Shown here one piece after another: positions 48,114 through 57,048 of a stretch of 64,000 nucleotides of DNA. The translations under genes were made by a program, and so were the position numbers. Location: positions 2,022,501-2,086,500 of the forward strand of contig NZ_ABTR02000001.1 in the NCBI RefSeq assembly GCF_000172975.1, written 5' to 3'. The stretch is from Dethiosulfovibrio peptidovorans DSM 11002. GTDB taxonomy: Bacteria; Synergistota; Synergistia; Synergistales; Dethiosulfovibrionaceae. Numbering within the stretch: the stretch's first letter is position 1; every line of letters starts with the position of its first letter. Below the pieces are notes generated by a model. The model saw only the letters and a program-made list of their open reading frames with translations, did no database searches and was not told the origin of the DNA.

Positions 48114-50797
48114 TGGATAGAGCTCTACTAGAAAAAAATTTGGAAAAACTGGAGGGGCATCAGCCTTTACTGGTAAAACGATTGAGGGCAAGGCTAGAGG
48201 AACTCGGAGATTCTCCTATGAAACCGATTTTCCGTGAAACACCTAACGGCAAATGGGTCTCGGGCATTACGGAATCACCTTTTTTCGAGAAGGAACCGGC
48301 GTTCAACTTCAAACACGTAAAGGTGCCGGTCTACGCTCTGTTCGGGATAGGAACGCCTCCCTATCTCTTCAAGATGCTCAAGGCCCTGCCTCAGGAGGCC
48401 CTGGCGGTAATCGTTGTCGAGCCCTCTTTAGATCTGATACTCCATACCCTCTCCCTTACCTCGGCTTTTATGGCATTGCCTCGAGGATGCCGCCTTTGTT
48501 TCCTGGTGTCCGACGACCGTCCTTTAATGGACGAGCTAATGGACTGGACCTTGGTACCCATGGGGATATTCCCGGCCGCCAACATGCACTCCGAATATCA
48601 TGGGGGAGAGGTGGAGACGGTTCCTGAACTAAAAAACCTTGGTGAGTTCTTCCGTACCGAGGTGGTTTACAGACTCACCCTGCTGGGGAACTCGCCGGAG
48701 GACACCCTTCTAGGATTTCGACATGCGGTTCTCAACACCCCGAGGATTCTAAAGGGAATTTCTATGAAGTCTCTCAAGGATGCCTTCGGAGGAAGGCCAT
48801 TCATCTGCGTAGCCGCCGGGCCGTCGCTGGAGAAGAACGTGGATTTGATCAAGGGCATGGAAAATAAATGCGTCATCGTCGCATGCGACACGGTGCTTCT
48901 GCCCCTTCTCAGGCGGGGTATCGTTCCCCACGTCGTAACGACTATAGAGAGGCCCTATCTCAGCTACAAAATCTGGTGTCAGAGGGTTCTGGACGAATAT
49001 CCCGATGAGTGCCACAATATAGTGCTTTTGTCCCAGTCGGTCAGCTACCCTATGACGGCGGGACGATGGCCTGGCCCTGTCGTGGTGATAGGCAAAAAAG
49101 GCGTTCCCGTCGACGAATGGTATGTAGGAGCGTTGCTTCACAGGGATCGACTCTATTCGGGCCTGTCTGTTGCTCATATGGCCCTGACTCTGGCTATCTA
49201 TTCGGAAGCTTCTTCTGTGGCCTTGATAGGTCAGGATCTGGCTTATGCTCCGTCCGGCGAGACCCACGTCGGAGGAGCGGTTGGTCAGGCTATAGAATCC
49301 ATCGAAAAGAGTAAGGCAAGGCTAACGGTTCCCGCCTCCATGGGTGGTACGGTGGAGACCCACGACCTTTGGTTGACCTTTATCCAGATATTCGAGAGGA
49401 TAATAGCCGCCACGCAGAAAAAAGTTTATGACTGCACCGAAGGAGGAGCCTTGATAAAGGGCACCGAGGTGATATCCCTGGTCGAATATCTGGAGGAACA
49501 CGTATCCTCCAAGTCTTTCGAACCGGTAGACCTTTCTTACCTTTTAAAGACGGACCGACGGGGTTGGTCCGAGGAGCGGGAATCTATACTGGCTCGTATA
49601 GACTCGGCCAGAGGGGATCTCGAATGGTGCGTCCGGATGTTGGACGAAATGGACGATTTGATCGAAGGCGCAACGGCCCCTGCCTTGCCCCCCTCCAGGA
49701 GGAGGGACAAGGGGTTCAAAGTTGCGGAGTTATTGGACAAAATACATGCGGCCAATCCTGTTCTCTCCTTTATAGGTCAGAGCTACACCTACTTGGCTGG
49801 AACTGCCATGGCGGAGACCAGAATGATGGACAACGTGGAGTCGGTCTCCCGTTGGGAAAGGGTCCATCGCGAAATAGTCCGATCTCACAGGGCTAACGTC
49901 GCATTTTTGGACCAGTGGCTAAACTACGCACGGTCGGTGGTACCGTTCGACACTGATACGACCGCCGACAGGGATTCTGCGATGGATCTTCTCGAAAAAA
50001 TCGACGGAACCACGGATAAATCCGACCTCATGGTGGCGCTCTCTGAGTTGCTCTGTCGCATGGATCCCGTCGTGGAGGGCGATTTCGGGCCGGAGGACCT
50101 GTGGTCACTGGCCCGTTTTTTGTCTTCCAGGGGGAGATCGGAGGAGGCATGCCTCTTCATGGCGAAAGGGGCCTCCCTGATGGAGGATACCTCCGTTCCC
50201 GTGGATTTTGCCGGTAGATTCCTCCGGGACTGGGCAGTTATGAGCGCCTCCCACGACCTGTGTAGGGTTCCCAACCTTGAGGAGGCTATGGAATTGGCAT
50301 CCAACGCTATGCGTTATCTGCCGGACGACGAGGATCTTAAGGCCATAATGGAGGAGATCTCCTCCAGAAACGTCGATCAGCTCAGGGAACTCTCGCGCTT
50401 TTTCTCCGACATGGGAGAGACGGTACGATCTCTGAAGTTTAGTGTCGCCAGGGGAAGAAATAAGGCGGAGCTGGCCATTAGACATGACGATCTTGTAGGA
50501 GCTATGGATGTCGTCAGGGATATGATATTGGACCTGCAAGCCGACGAATCCCATGAAAATTTCGTAGTTGCGGTCTCTCCCTTCGTGGAATGGCTCGCCA
50601 CCACCTCGGCCCGTTGTTTGGAGGCCTCTGACGGTCTCATTGTCGAAGGGTCGAAAAAGCACCTGGATTGGCTGGCCCATTGGATTCCTACGGCAGGATT
50701 AGAGGGATTGATATTTCCTACGGTTACGGTACAAGCTCTTGAAAAATTCGGTCTCAAGGTGTGGATCGATACGGCCGAAACTGAAACAAGTCAATAG
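48110..50797 (+). CDS. motility-associated (Maf/MptE-like, DUF115) glycosyltransferase
   Basis: 895-aa cytosolic protein of the family that attaches nonulosonic acids such as pseudaminic acid to flagellin. The core DUF115 motif is FICVAAGPSLEKNVDLI (near residue 225), followed by KCVIVACDTVLLPLLRRGI and VALIGQDLAYAPSGETHVGG. The C-terminal third is helical and variable. Position directly before flagellin and close to a full pse pathway supports the role. GTG (48110) or ATG (48113) may be the start; both overlap the csrA stop. Confidence 0.88.
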   Translation: MMDRALLEKNLEKLEGHQPLLVKRLRARLEELGDSPMKPIFRETPNGKWVSGITESPFFEKEPAFNFKHVKVPVYALFGIGTPPYLFKMLKALPQEALAVIVVEPSLDLILHTLSLTSAFMALPRGCRLCFLVSDDRPLMDELMDWTLVPMGIFPAANMHSEYHGGEVETVPELKNLGEFFRTEVVYRLTLLGNSPEDTLLGFRHAVLNTPRILKGISMKSLKDAFGGRPFICVAAGPSLEKNVDLIKGMENKCVIVACDTVLLPLLRRGIVPHVVTTIERPYLSYKIWCQRVLDEYPDECHNIVLLSQSVSYPMTAGRWPGPVVVIGKKGVPVDEWYVGALLHRDRLYSGLSVAHMALTLAIYSEASSVALIGQDLAYAPSGETHVGGAVGQAIESIEKSKARLTVPASMGGTVETHDLWLTFIQIFERIIAATQKKVYDCTEGGALIKGTEVISLVEYLEEHVSSKSFEPVDLSYLLKTDRRGWSEERESILARIDSARGDLEWCVRMLDEMDDLIEGATAPALPPSRRRDKGFKVAELLDKIHAANPVLSFIGQSYTYLAGTAMAETRMMDNVESVSRWERVHREIVRSHRANVAFLDQWLNYARSVVPFDTDTTADRDSAMDLLEKIDGTTDKSDLMVALSELLCRMDPVVEGDFGPEDLWSLARFLSSRGRSEEACLFMAKGASLMEDTSVPVDFAGRFLRDWAVMSASHDLCRVPNLEEAMELASNAMRYLPDDEDLKAIMEEISSRNVDQLRELSRFFSDMGETVRSLKFSVARGRNKAELAIRHDDLVGAMDVVRDMILDLQADESHENFVVAVSPFVEWLATTSARCLEASDGLIVEGSKKHLDWLAHWIPTAGLEGLIFPTVTVQALEKFGLKVWIDTAETETSQ

Positions 50798-50830
50798 ATA
50801 AAGGGGGGACGAATTAGTAATCCGAAACAT

Positions 50831-50862
50831 GGGCATGGAAGCCCAAAATCATACAAGGAGGT
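50831..50862 (+). promoter_or_regulatory. putative CsrA-binding leader of flagellin mRNA
   Basis: GGGC (50831-50834) and GCCC (50841-50844) form a 4-bp stem presenting the hexaloop ATGGAA, which contains the ANGGA motif preferred by CsrA. A second GGA lies in the Shine-Dalgarno sequence AAGGAGG (50855-50861), 20 nt downstream. Two GGA sites, one covering the ribosome-binding site, is the pattern known from Bacillus hag. Confidence 0.6.
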
Positions 50863-50870
50863 AACAAATA

Positions 50871-53198
50871 ATGCGTGTATATCATAACGTACCTGCACTC
50901 TTCGCCTACAACTCGCTGAGTGCAACCAACAACAACCTTCAGAAGTCCATCAATAAGCTGTCCACCGGTCTCAGGATCAACTCCGCTGCCGACGATGCCG
51001 CTGGTCTCGCCATCAGCGAGAAGATGCGTGCCCAGATCAACGGTCTGGATCAGGCAACCAGCAATGCCCAGGACGGCATCTCCATGATCCAGACTGCAGA
51101 GGGCGCCCTTAACGAGACCCACTCCATCCTCCAGAGGATGAGAGAGCTCTCCGTTCAGGCTGCCAACGACACCCTCACCAGCCAGGACAGGGATTACATC
51201 CAGATAGAGGTCGACCAGCTGAAGGAAGAGATAGACCGCATCTCCACCACGACCCAGTTCAACAAGAAGAAACTGCTCGACGGTTCCGCCTCTGTCCTTT
51301 GGTCTTCCGATAACCTGGAGACCAAGGCCTTCGTAAGAGGAAGCCTCCGTACCGTAGACCAGTTCGGTCAGAAGTCGGCTGCAGAGGGCAACTACAAGAT
51401 CAGCATCACGGCAGACCCCGGTCAGGCCGAGGTTCAGAAGACCGACATCTTCAAGATCAAGCACGAAAACGTCATAATGAACGTAACCAAGAATGAAGCG
51501 GATGGGCTTCAATCCATAAGAGTCGATAGCCTTCCCGCCGGTACCTATAATGTTATTGCTTCAGCCGGAGTTACCGCAGCCGCTGTGTCCGAGCTTCAAC
51601 AGTATGGTACAACCGCTGTTTTAAATTTGGTTGCAGGAACTGTAGATGTTGCTGGTGCTTCCATTTATCTTGAAGTTGCGTCGATAAATACGGCGCTTAA
51701 TCAGGTTACATTTAAGGCAACAAGCAATGTTCTTGGTTCCGATGGTTCTCTTACGACTAAAAACAACACCAACCTTGTTGTTGGATCAGCGGCGGGGACG
51801 GCTGCAGTTCAGCTAGATAGTCTTGGCCTTGGTTCAGCTACCGTTGCGATAGGAAATACTACTGCTGAAAATGCTGCTATGTACTCCATAGGTGATAAGA
51901 TCGTAATTGGATATGTTGGTTCTGCTGGAGATGTTAGCGTAACTATCTCCGGTACCACCAACCCCGAATGGGACGGACACTGGGGAGGTACCGCTGGTAC
52001 TGATCTTGACGACCGTAAATTTTCCTTAGTCGCAGCAGATGTTCGGGGCAAAGATATACACTTCAAGAACTTCTACTTGAACACCGCCAACGGGACCCTG
52101 TACCAGTCGGACACGGTTCTGGAGTTCAATACGGCCTTTGCTGCCGCAGATGCAACACTTGCCGGATTCGACGCCGCCTACGTCGGTCAGGTTGCCAAGG
52201 GCGATGTTCAGCTTAGAGATCTGGACAAGTTCTGGGACGCCAACGGCCGTTTCATGTTGGAGGATGCCCAGCCTATAACCGTAACTCAGGGTGACGGAAC
52301 CCAGACCAGCATAACCCTGAACTCCACCGATACCCTTAGAGATGTCGAGATAAAACTCAACGATGCCATCGCTTTCGGGCTAGGTCAGGCCAAGTACCTT
52401 GATGGCAATACCGACCGTTTCGTCGACTTCATAGAGGGCGAGACCGACAACACATCCGAGTCCGTCGAGGGTACGTTTGTAATACGTTCCGTCGTGGCCG
52501 GTTCTGACGGAGAGATCAACTTCGCCGGAGATGAGGACGTAATAAAGGCTCTCAGCCTCAACGTGATACAGGAATCAACTGAGAGTCAGTACGATGTCAC
52601 CGTCAACGACGCCCATAGCGGCAACACCATCGCCTCCAACGTCAAGGTAACCGGTAACATGCTTTACGGTGTGGTACACAAGAACGTAGACGTTCAGTTC
52701 GATGCCATGGCCGATACCAACGTCGAGTGGTCCGAGGATGCAAAGTCTTTCCGCCTAACCACCGACAGCGATGATACCTACGAGACAGTCATCCACCTTG
52801 CCGATAACAGCACCGTCTTCCAGATCGGAGCAAACGAGAAGGAAGACATGGGAATCAGCATAGGAGACATGGGATCCGAGGCTCTTGGTATCGATGGGCT
52901 TCTTGTAACGGACAGAGAGTCCGCCGCTCGTTCGATCACGGTTATCGACAGTGCGATAGACACTGTATCGAAGCAGCGAGCTAACCTCGGTGCCTATCAG
53001 AACAGGTTAGATCACACCATCAACAACCTTACCATTGCCAGCCAGAACCTGACCTCCGCAGAGAGCCGCATCCGCGATCTCGATATGGCCAAGGAAATGA
53101 TGAACTTCACCAAGCTCAACATCCTTTCCCAGGCTGGAACCAACATGTTGGCTCAGGCCAACCAGCTGCCGCAGAACGTCCTGTCGCTGCTCCGTTAA
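50871..53198 (+). CDS. hag: flagellin
   Basis: Filament subunit, 775 aa, with a large central region. The N-terminal D0/D1 domain shows [40 protein letters not shown] and the TLR5-recognition-like [14 protein letters not shown]. The C-terminal D1/D0 domain ends [20 protein letters not shown] and [15 protein letters not shown]. Residues about 205-385, especially 51590-51925, use T-ending codons (GCT, GTT, CTT) and are AT-richer than the rest, pointing to recombination of the surface-exposed part. No signal peptide. A strong terminator follows. Confidence 0.97.
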   Translation: MRVYHNVPALFAYNSLSATNNNLQKSINKLSTGLRINSAADDAAGLAISEKMRAQINGLDQATSNAQDGISMIQTAEGALNETHSILQRMRELSVQAANDTLTSQDRDYIQIEVDQLKEEIDRISTTTQFNKKKLLDGSASVLWSSDNLETKAFVRGSLRTVDQFGQKSAAEGNYKISITADPGQAEVQKTDIFKIKHENVIMNVTKNEADGLQSIRVDSLPAGTYNVIASAGVTAAAVSELQQYGTTAVLNLVAGTVDVAGASIYLEVASINTALNQVTFKATSNVLGSDGSLTTKNNTNLVVGSAAGTAAVQLDSLGLGSATVAIGNTTAENAAMYSIGDKIVIGYVGSAGDVSVTISGTTNPEWDGHWGGTAGTDLDDRKFSLVAADVRGKDIHFKNFYLNTANGTLYQSDTVLEFNTAFAAADATLAGFDAAYVGQVAKGDVQLRDLDKFWDANGRFMLEDAQPITVTQGDGTQTSITLNSTDTLRDVEIKLNDAIAFGLGQAKYLDGNTDRFVDFIEGETDNTSESVEGTFVIRSVVAGSDGEINFAGDEDVIKALSLNVIQESTESQYDVTVNDAHSGNTIASNVKVTGNMLYGVVHKNVDVQFDAMADTNVEWSEDAKSFRLTTDSDDTYETVIHLADNSTVFQIGANEKEDMGISIGDMGSEALGIDGLLVTDRESAARSITVIDSAIDTVSKQRANLGAYQNRLDHTINNLTIASQNLTSAESRIRDLDMAKEMMNFTKLNILSQAGTNMLAQANQLPQNVLSLLR

Positions 53199-53218
53199 TT
53201 GAACTAGACGACTCGGCC

Positions 53219-53255
53219 AAAGAGGCGGGAGGGAGCTCCCTCCCGCCTCTTTTTT
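53219..53255 (+). terminator. strong intrinsic terminator after flagellin
   Basis: AAAGAGGCGGGAGGGAG (53219-53235) and CTCCCTCCCGCCTCTTT (53236-53252) are a perfect 17-bp inverted repeat, ending in a run of T to 53255. The innermost bases must open to form a loop. It is typical for a very highly expressed gene. Confidence 0.93.
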
Positions 53256-53279
53256 AAAACCCGAAAGGGGGCATGACAA

Positions 53280-53648
53280 GTGACGGTAGAAAAACTTGTT
53301 CCGTCATCTTCTCCCTCATCGAGGTATGTCGTGTCCGATGGAAGTTTAGTAGGGCGTCAGGTAGATGTAAAAGATAGGGCCGCCTCCGTACAGAGGTCGA
53401 ATGAGTTTCTCCGTCCTCGGAAAGAAGAGATAAAGCGTTCTTTGGCGAAAGCTGAAGAGGTGGCCCAGGCTTTCGACAGGCAGATCCGTTTCCGTTTCAG
53501 GGAAGAGGCCGATGAATTTCAGGTCGAGGTACTTGAAAAGGACGGATCGGAGGAAAAAGTCATAAGGAAAATACCACCTGACAGCGTTATCAACTTCATA
53601 GAGCACGTACAGGAGATGTTCGGAGCTTTGATCGACGTGGAAGCGTGA
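53280..53648 (+). CDS. flaG: FlaG-family flagellar protein
   Basis: 122-aa protein, GTG start at 53280 after AAAGGGGG. The C-terminal two-thirds has the family pattern VAQAFDRQIRFRFREEADEF, VEVLEKDGSEEKVIRKIPPD and INFIEHVQEMFGALIDVEA. FlaG proteins affect filament length in some bacteria. It lies just after the flagellin terminator and has its own terminator downstream. Confidence 0.88.
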   Translation: MTVEKLVPSSSPSSRYVVSDGSLVGRQVDVKDRAASVQRSNEFLRPRKEEIKRSLAKAEEVAQAFDRQIRFRFREEADEFQVEVLEKDGSEEKVIRKIPPDSVINFIEHVQEMFGALIDVEA

Positions 53649-53672
53649 CGATTGGAGAAATCGACGGTATTG

Positions 53673-53706
53673 AGAGGCTTCCGCCAGAGATGCGGCGGCC
53701 TCTTTT
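53673..53706 (+). terminator. intrinsic terminator after flaG
   Basis: AGAGGC (53673-53678) and CCGC (53681-53684) pair with GCGG (53692-53695) and GCCTCT (53698-53703), with a 2-by-2 internal mismatch and a 7-nt loop, followed by Ts and TTTT a few bases on. It separates the flagellar genes from the pse cluster. Confidence 0.6.
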
Positions 53707-53747
53707 GACTTTTATCCGGACCGGTGTCCGATGAAGGGTGTGTCTTT

Positions 53748-54749
53748 ATGTTCGACGATAGATCGATACTTATAACCGGAGGAACCGGTTCTTTCGGAAA
53801 GGCCTTTATCGGCAGATTGCAGAAGGAATGGAGCCCCAAGCGAATAGTCGTATATTCCAGAGACGAATTCAAACAGTACGAAATGCAGCAGGTTTATAAT
53901 GCCCCGTGCATGAGATATTTCATAGGAGATATCCGCGACGGCGACCGTCTCTCCATGGCGATGAAAGGGATCGATTTCGTCGTTCACGCCGCCGCCTTGA
54001 AGCAGGTCCCAGCCGCCGAATACAACCCCATGGAATGCATAAAGACGAACGTGGACGGAGCATACAACGTTATACAGGCGGCCATAGCCAACGACGTGGA
54101 CAGAGTGGTAGCCCTATCGACGGACAAAGCGGCCAACCCCATAAACCTCTACGGAGCGACAAAACTCTGCTCGGATAAACTCTTCACCGCCGCCAATAAC
54201 CTAGTAGGAGAAGGAAGAACCCGATTTTCCGTCGTTCGTTACGGCAACGTAATGGGATCCAGAGGATCGGTAATACCTTTTTTCAAGAAGCTGGTCGAGG
54301 AAAATGCTCCCGAAATTCCGATAACCCACGACGGCATGACCCGTTTTTGGATAACTCTCCCTCAGGGAGTGGATTTCGTGGTGAAAGCCTTTCTGCGTAT
54401 GCAGGGAGGGGAGCTCTTCGTGCCTAAAATTCCATCAGCCAGGGTGGTGGACATCGCCACAGCCATAGCTCCGAAAACACATCAGAAAACAGTCGGAATT
54501 AGGCCGGGTGAAAAACTCCACGAAATCATGTGTCCTCTGGACGATGCTAGAAACGTCCTCGAGTTCGAAGACCACTTCGTCATAACGCCGTCGCTTACCT
54601 TCCAGTCTCAAAGGGATTTTCAAAGAAACGAACTGGGAGAGACCGGCAAATCAGTAACTGAGGATTTCGTGTATAGCTCTGGAGAAAACGAATGGTTCCT
54701 TACGGTCGAAGAAATAGCGCAAATGATAGAGCGTAACTGCGAAAGATAG
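53748..54749 (+). CDS. pseB: UDP-N-acetylglucosamine 4,6-dehydratase (inverting), PseB
   Basis: First enzyme of CMP-pseudaminic acid synthesis, 333 aa. The Rossmann motif is SILITGGTGSFGKAFIGRL. The catalytic segment is STDKAANPINLYGATKLCSD, with the YxxxK-type lysine. RYGNVMGSRGSVIPFFKKL and GIRPGEKLHEIMCPLDDAR are PseB-like. The ATG at 53748 has AAGGGTG 7 bp upstream; an in-frame GTG at 53724 is less likely. Confidence 0.94.
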   Translation: MFDDRSILITGGTGSFGKAFIGRLQKEWSPKRIVVYSRDEFKQYEMQQVYNAPCMRYFIGDIRDGDRLSMAMKGIDFVVHAAALKQVPAAEYNPMECIKTNVDGAYNVIQAAIANDVDRVVALSTDKAANPINLYGATKLCSDKLFTAANNLVGEGRTRFSVVRYGNVMGSRGSVIPFFKKLVEENAPEIPITHDGMTRFWITLPQGVDFVVKAFLRMQGGELFVPKIPSARVVDIATAIAPKTHQKTVGIRPGEKLHEIMCPLDDARNVLEFEDHFVITPSLTFQSQRDFQRNELGETGKSVTEDFVYSSGENEWFLTVEEIAQMIERNCER

Positions 54750-54757
54750 AGTATAAA

Positions 54758-55459
54758 ATGATAACAGCCCTGATCCCCGCCAGAGGGGGAAGCAAGAGAA
54801 TACCGGGTAAAAATATACGACCATTTTTAGGCAAACCGATAATGGCTTACTCCATAGAGGCTGCAGTGAAAACAGGTCTTTTCGACAAGGTGATAGTCTC
54901 GACGGACGACGAAAAAATAGCCGACGTAGCTCGTTCCTACGGTGCCGAAGTTCCCTTTATCCGTCCGGAAAGACTATCGGACGATCATACAGGAACCGAT
55001 GCGGTTGTCCGTCATTGCCTGGAATGGCATGAAAAACGAGGAGACATCGTCACCCATATATGCTGTATATACGCCACGGCCCCGTTCGTACAGTCAGAGG
55101 ATATAATAAAGGGGTATGAAAAAGTCTGTGAAGAGGGAACGGCATCCTCTTTCTCCGTAACCCCTTTCGAATATCCCATATACCGTGGATTGAAGCTCTC
55201 CGAGGACTGCCATGTGGAGATGATCTGGCCGGAATACCAATCCTCGAGATCGCAGGATCTGCCGGAGGCCTACCACGATGCGGGGCAGTTCTACTGGCTG
55301 AACGTATCGGAGATGTCCGAAGAGGGCCCCCTCTTCTTCAGCCGAAACGCTAGGCCTGTCATATTGCCGTCCTGGAGAGTTCAAGACATAGACACGTTGG
55401 ACGACTGGAAAAGGGCCGAGCAGATATTCCGTATGATAGAGGAAAAAAAAGAAGAGTAA
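54758..55459 (+). CDS. pseF: pseudaminic acid cytidylyltransferase, PseF
   Basis: Activates pseudaminic acid with CTP, 233 aa. ALIPARGGSKRIPGKNIRPF is the nucleotide-binding loop. DHTGTDAVVRHCLEW, SFSVTPFEYPIYRGLKLSED and RSQDLPEAYHDAGQFYWLNV fit PseF better than NeuA. It lies 8 bp after pseB. Confidence 0.93.
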   Translation: MITALIPARGGSKRIPGKNIRPFLGKPIMAYSIEAAVKTGLFDKVIVSTDDEKIADVARSYGAEVPFIRPERLSDDHTGTDAVVRHCLEWHEKRGDIVTHICCIYATAPFVQSEDIIKGYEKVCEEGTASSFSVTPFEYPIYRGLKLSEDCHVEMIWPEYQSSRSQDLPEAYHDAGQFYWLNVSEMSEEGPLFFSRNARPVILPSWRVQDIDTLDDWKRAEQIFRMIEEKKEE

Positions 55460-55484
55460 GTTTATAAAAAAAGGAGGTTCTTCC

Positions 55485-56516
55485 ATGACGGACTCTATTT
55501 TCATGGCAGGAAGGCCTGTAGGCGAAAAACACCCCTGCTTCATAATAGCGGAGGTAGGGGCCAACCATAATAGGTCCTACGACCTGGCCTTACGACATAT
55601 AGACGCCGCTGTCGAGGCTGGGGCTGATGCGGTCAAATTTCAGATATACTCGGCAGACAGACTCTACTCAAAAAAAACGCCTAAGCACTCCGGATACGAC
55701 AAGGACCTCCACACCCTCATATCGGAGATAGAGACTCCCAGGGAATGGCTTCCCAAGCTTGCCGATTATTGCAAGAAAAAAAACATACTCTTTTTCGCCA
55801 CTCCCTTCGATCACGAGGCGGTGGACGAACTGAACAAAGTCAGCGAATTCTTCAAAATAGCATCCTTTGAACTGGTAGATCTGGACCTAGTAAGATACTG
55901 TGCCTCCAAGGGCAAGCCGATGATAATCTCTACCGGTCTGGCCGACATGGAGGAGATAGAGGACGCCTATAGAGCCTGTGTGGAGGCCGGCAACGAGAAT
56001 ATAGTCTTTCTTCAGTGCGCCTCCGTCTATCCCGCTCCGCCTCATATAATGAACCTGAAAAGCATGGAGACCATACGCAGGGCTTTCGGAACCCTGGTGG
56101 GGTTATCGGACCACACGCCGGGCGTACATATATCCGTTGCCGCCGTAGCCATGGGAGCTTATGTGGTAGAGAAGCACTTCACCTTGGACAGATCCATGGA
56201 GGGACCGGACCATCCCTTCGCCATAGAGCCCGACGAACTCAGGGAATTGGTCAGGCAGATAAGGGAGGTCGAATCGGCCATGGGAGATGGCAGGAAGCTA
56301 GGTCCTTCCGAAGAGGAGATGGAGTTCTATCAAAAGGCCAGGAGAAGCCTCCATGCATCTAGGGATATAAAAGCGGGAGAGACCATAACGGAGGGTATGC
56401 TGACCTGTAAAAGGCCTGGACTTGGTATCGCTCCCAAACACTCAGATATAGTGGTGGGAAGAACCGCCAAGATCGATATAGAACGAGACCAGTGGCTCAC
56501 CTGGGAGATGATTTGA
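55485..56516 (+). CDS. pseI: pseudaminic acid synthase, PseI
   Basis: Condenses phosphoenolpyruvate with the 2,4-diacetamido-trideoxy-altrose sugar, 343 aa. The NeuB-like TIM barrel has IIAEVGANHNRSYDLALRHI, GADAVKFQIYSADRLYSKKT and EKHFTLDRSMEGPDHPFAIE. A C-terminal SAF/antifreeze-like domain (KRPGLGIAPKHSDIVVGRTA) completes it. PseI rather than NeuB is assigned from the neighbours. Confidence 0.92.
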   Translation: MTDSIFMAGRPVGEKHPCFIIAEVGANHNRSYDLALRHIDAAVEAGADAVKFQIYSADRLYSKKTPKHSGYDKDLHTLISEIETPREWLPKLADYCKKKNILFFATPFDHEAVDELNKVSEFFKIASFELVDLDLVRYCASKGKPMIISTGLADMEEIEDAYRACVEAGNENIVFLQCASVYPAPPHIMNLKSMETIRRAFGTLVGLSDHTPGVHISVAAVAMGAYVVEKHFTLDRSMEGPDHPFAIEPDELRELVRQIREVESAMGDGRKLGPSEEEMEFYQKARRSLHASRDIKAGETITEGMLTCKRPGLGIAPKHSDIVVGRTAKIDIERDQWLTWEMI

Positions 56517-56532
56517 AATAGATAAGTCATTG

Positions 56533-57048
56533 ATGTTTAAAAACTTGAAGGATGTTTCGGAAGAGACGAGGCTTAAGCTTTTGAGATGGAGAAACTCACC
56601 ATCCGTTGCCTCTAAGATGCTTAATTCTAAAGAAATAACCTTAGAGGAGCATCTTTTCTGGGTTCGACGTGTTGTGCAAGATGTGACTAAAAATATTTTA
56701 GTTGCTTTTTATGACGATATCCCGGTGGGAATAATATCCTTCAGAGGTATAGATATTGAAAATCAGCATGCTGAGTGGGGATTTTATATTGGAGAGGACA
56801 AATATAGAGGTCGTGGTTTGGGTTCTTTCATGTTACGAGAAATTATCCGTATCGGTTTTTGCGAGTTTAAACTGAGGCGACTTTATACCTCCGTTTTGTC
56901 TACTAACGAGAAAGCTATCGCTATGTACGTCCGTTACGGATTCCGCATAGAGGGATGCTGGAGGGAGCATCTTTTTCGTGACGGGAAACCGGTCGATATC
57001 TACTGGATGGGAATGTTGAATACGGAGAAAAGGGCCGACTTATCGTGA
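56533..57048 (+). CDS. pseH: PseH-type GNAT acetyltransferase
   Basis: Acetylates the C4 amino group of the altrose precursor, 171 aa. The acetyl-CoA loop is IGEDKYRGRGLGSFMLREI, followed by TSVLSTNEKAIAMYVRYGFR and DGKPVDIYWMGML. The gene is visibly AT-richer than the rest of the cluster and no good Shine-Dalgarno sequence precedes the ATG at 56533 (a TTG sits just before it). pseG overlaps its stop. Assignment combines fold and position. Confidence 0.87.
   Translation: MFKNLKDVSEETRLKLLRWRNSPSVASKMLNSKEITLEEHLFWVRRVVQDVTKNILVAFYDDIPVGIISFRGIDIENQHAEWGFYIGEDKYRGRGLGSFMLREIIRIGFCEFKLRRLYTSVLSTNEKAIAMYVRYGFRIEGCWREHLFRDGKPVDIYWMGMLNTEKRADLS

Noticed and set aside
50798-50830. Sigma-28 promoter for flagellin (TAAA at 50800 and CCGAAA at 50822)
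   Set aside because: The two elements are about 18-19 bp apart instead of 15-16, and the -10-like part matches poorly. Flagellin surely has a promoter, but I cannot place it with confidence.
53724-53747. Longer pseB start at GTG 53724
   Set aside because: It would add eight residues with no family match, while ATG 53748 has a well-spaced AAGGGTG and begins the typical FDDRSILITGG.
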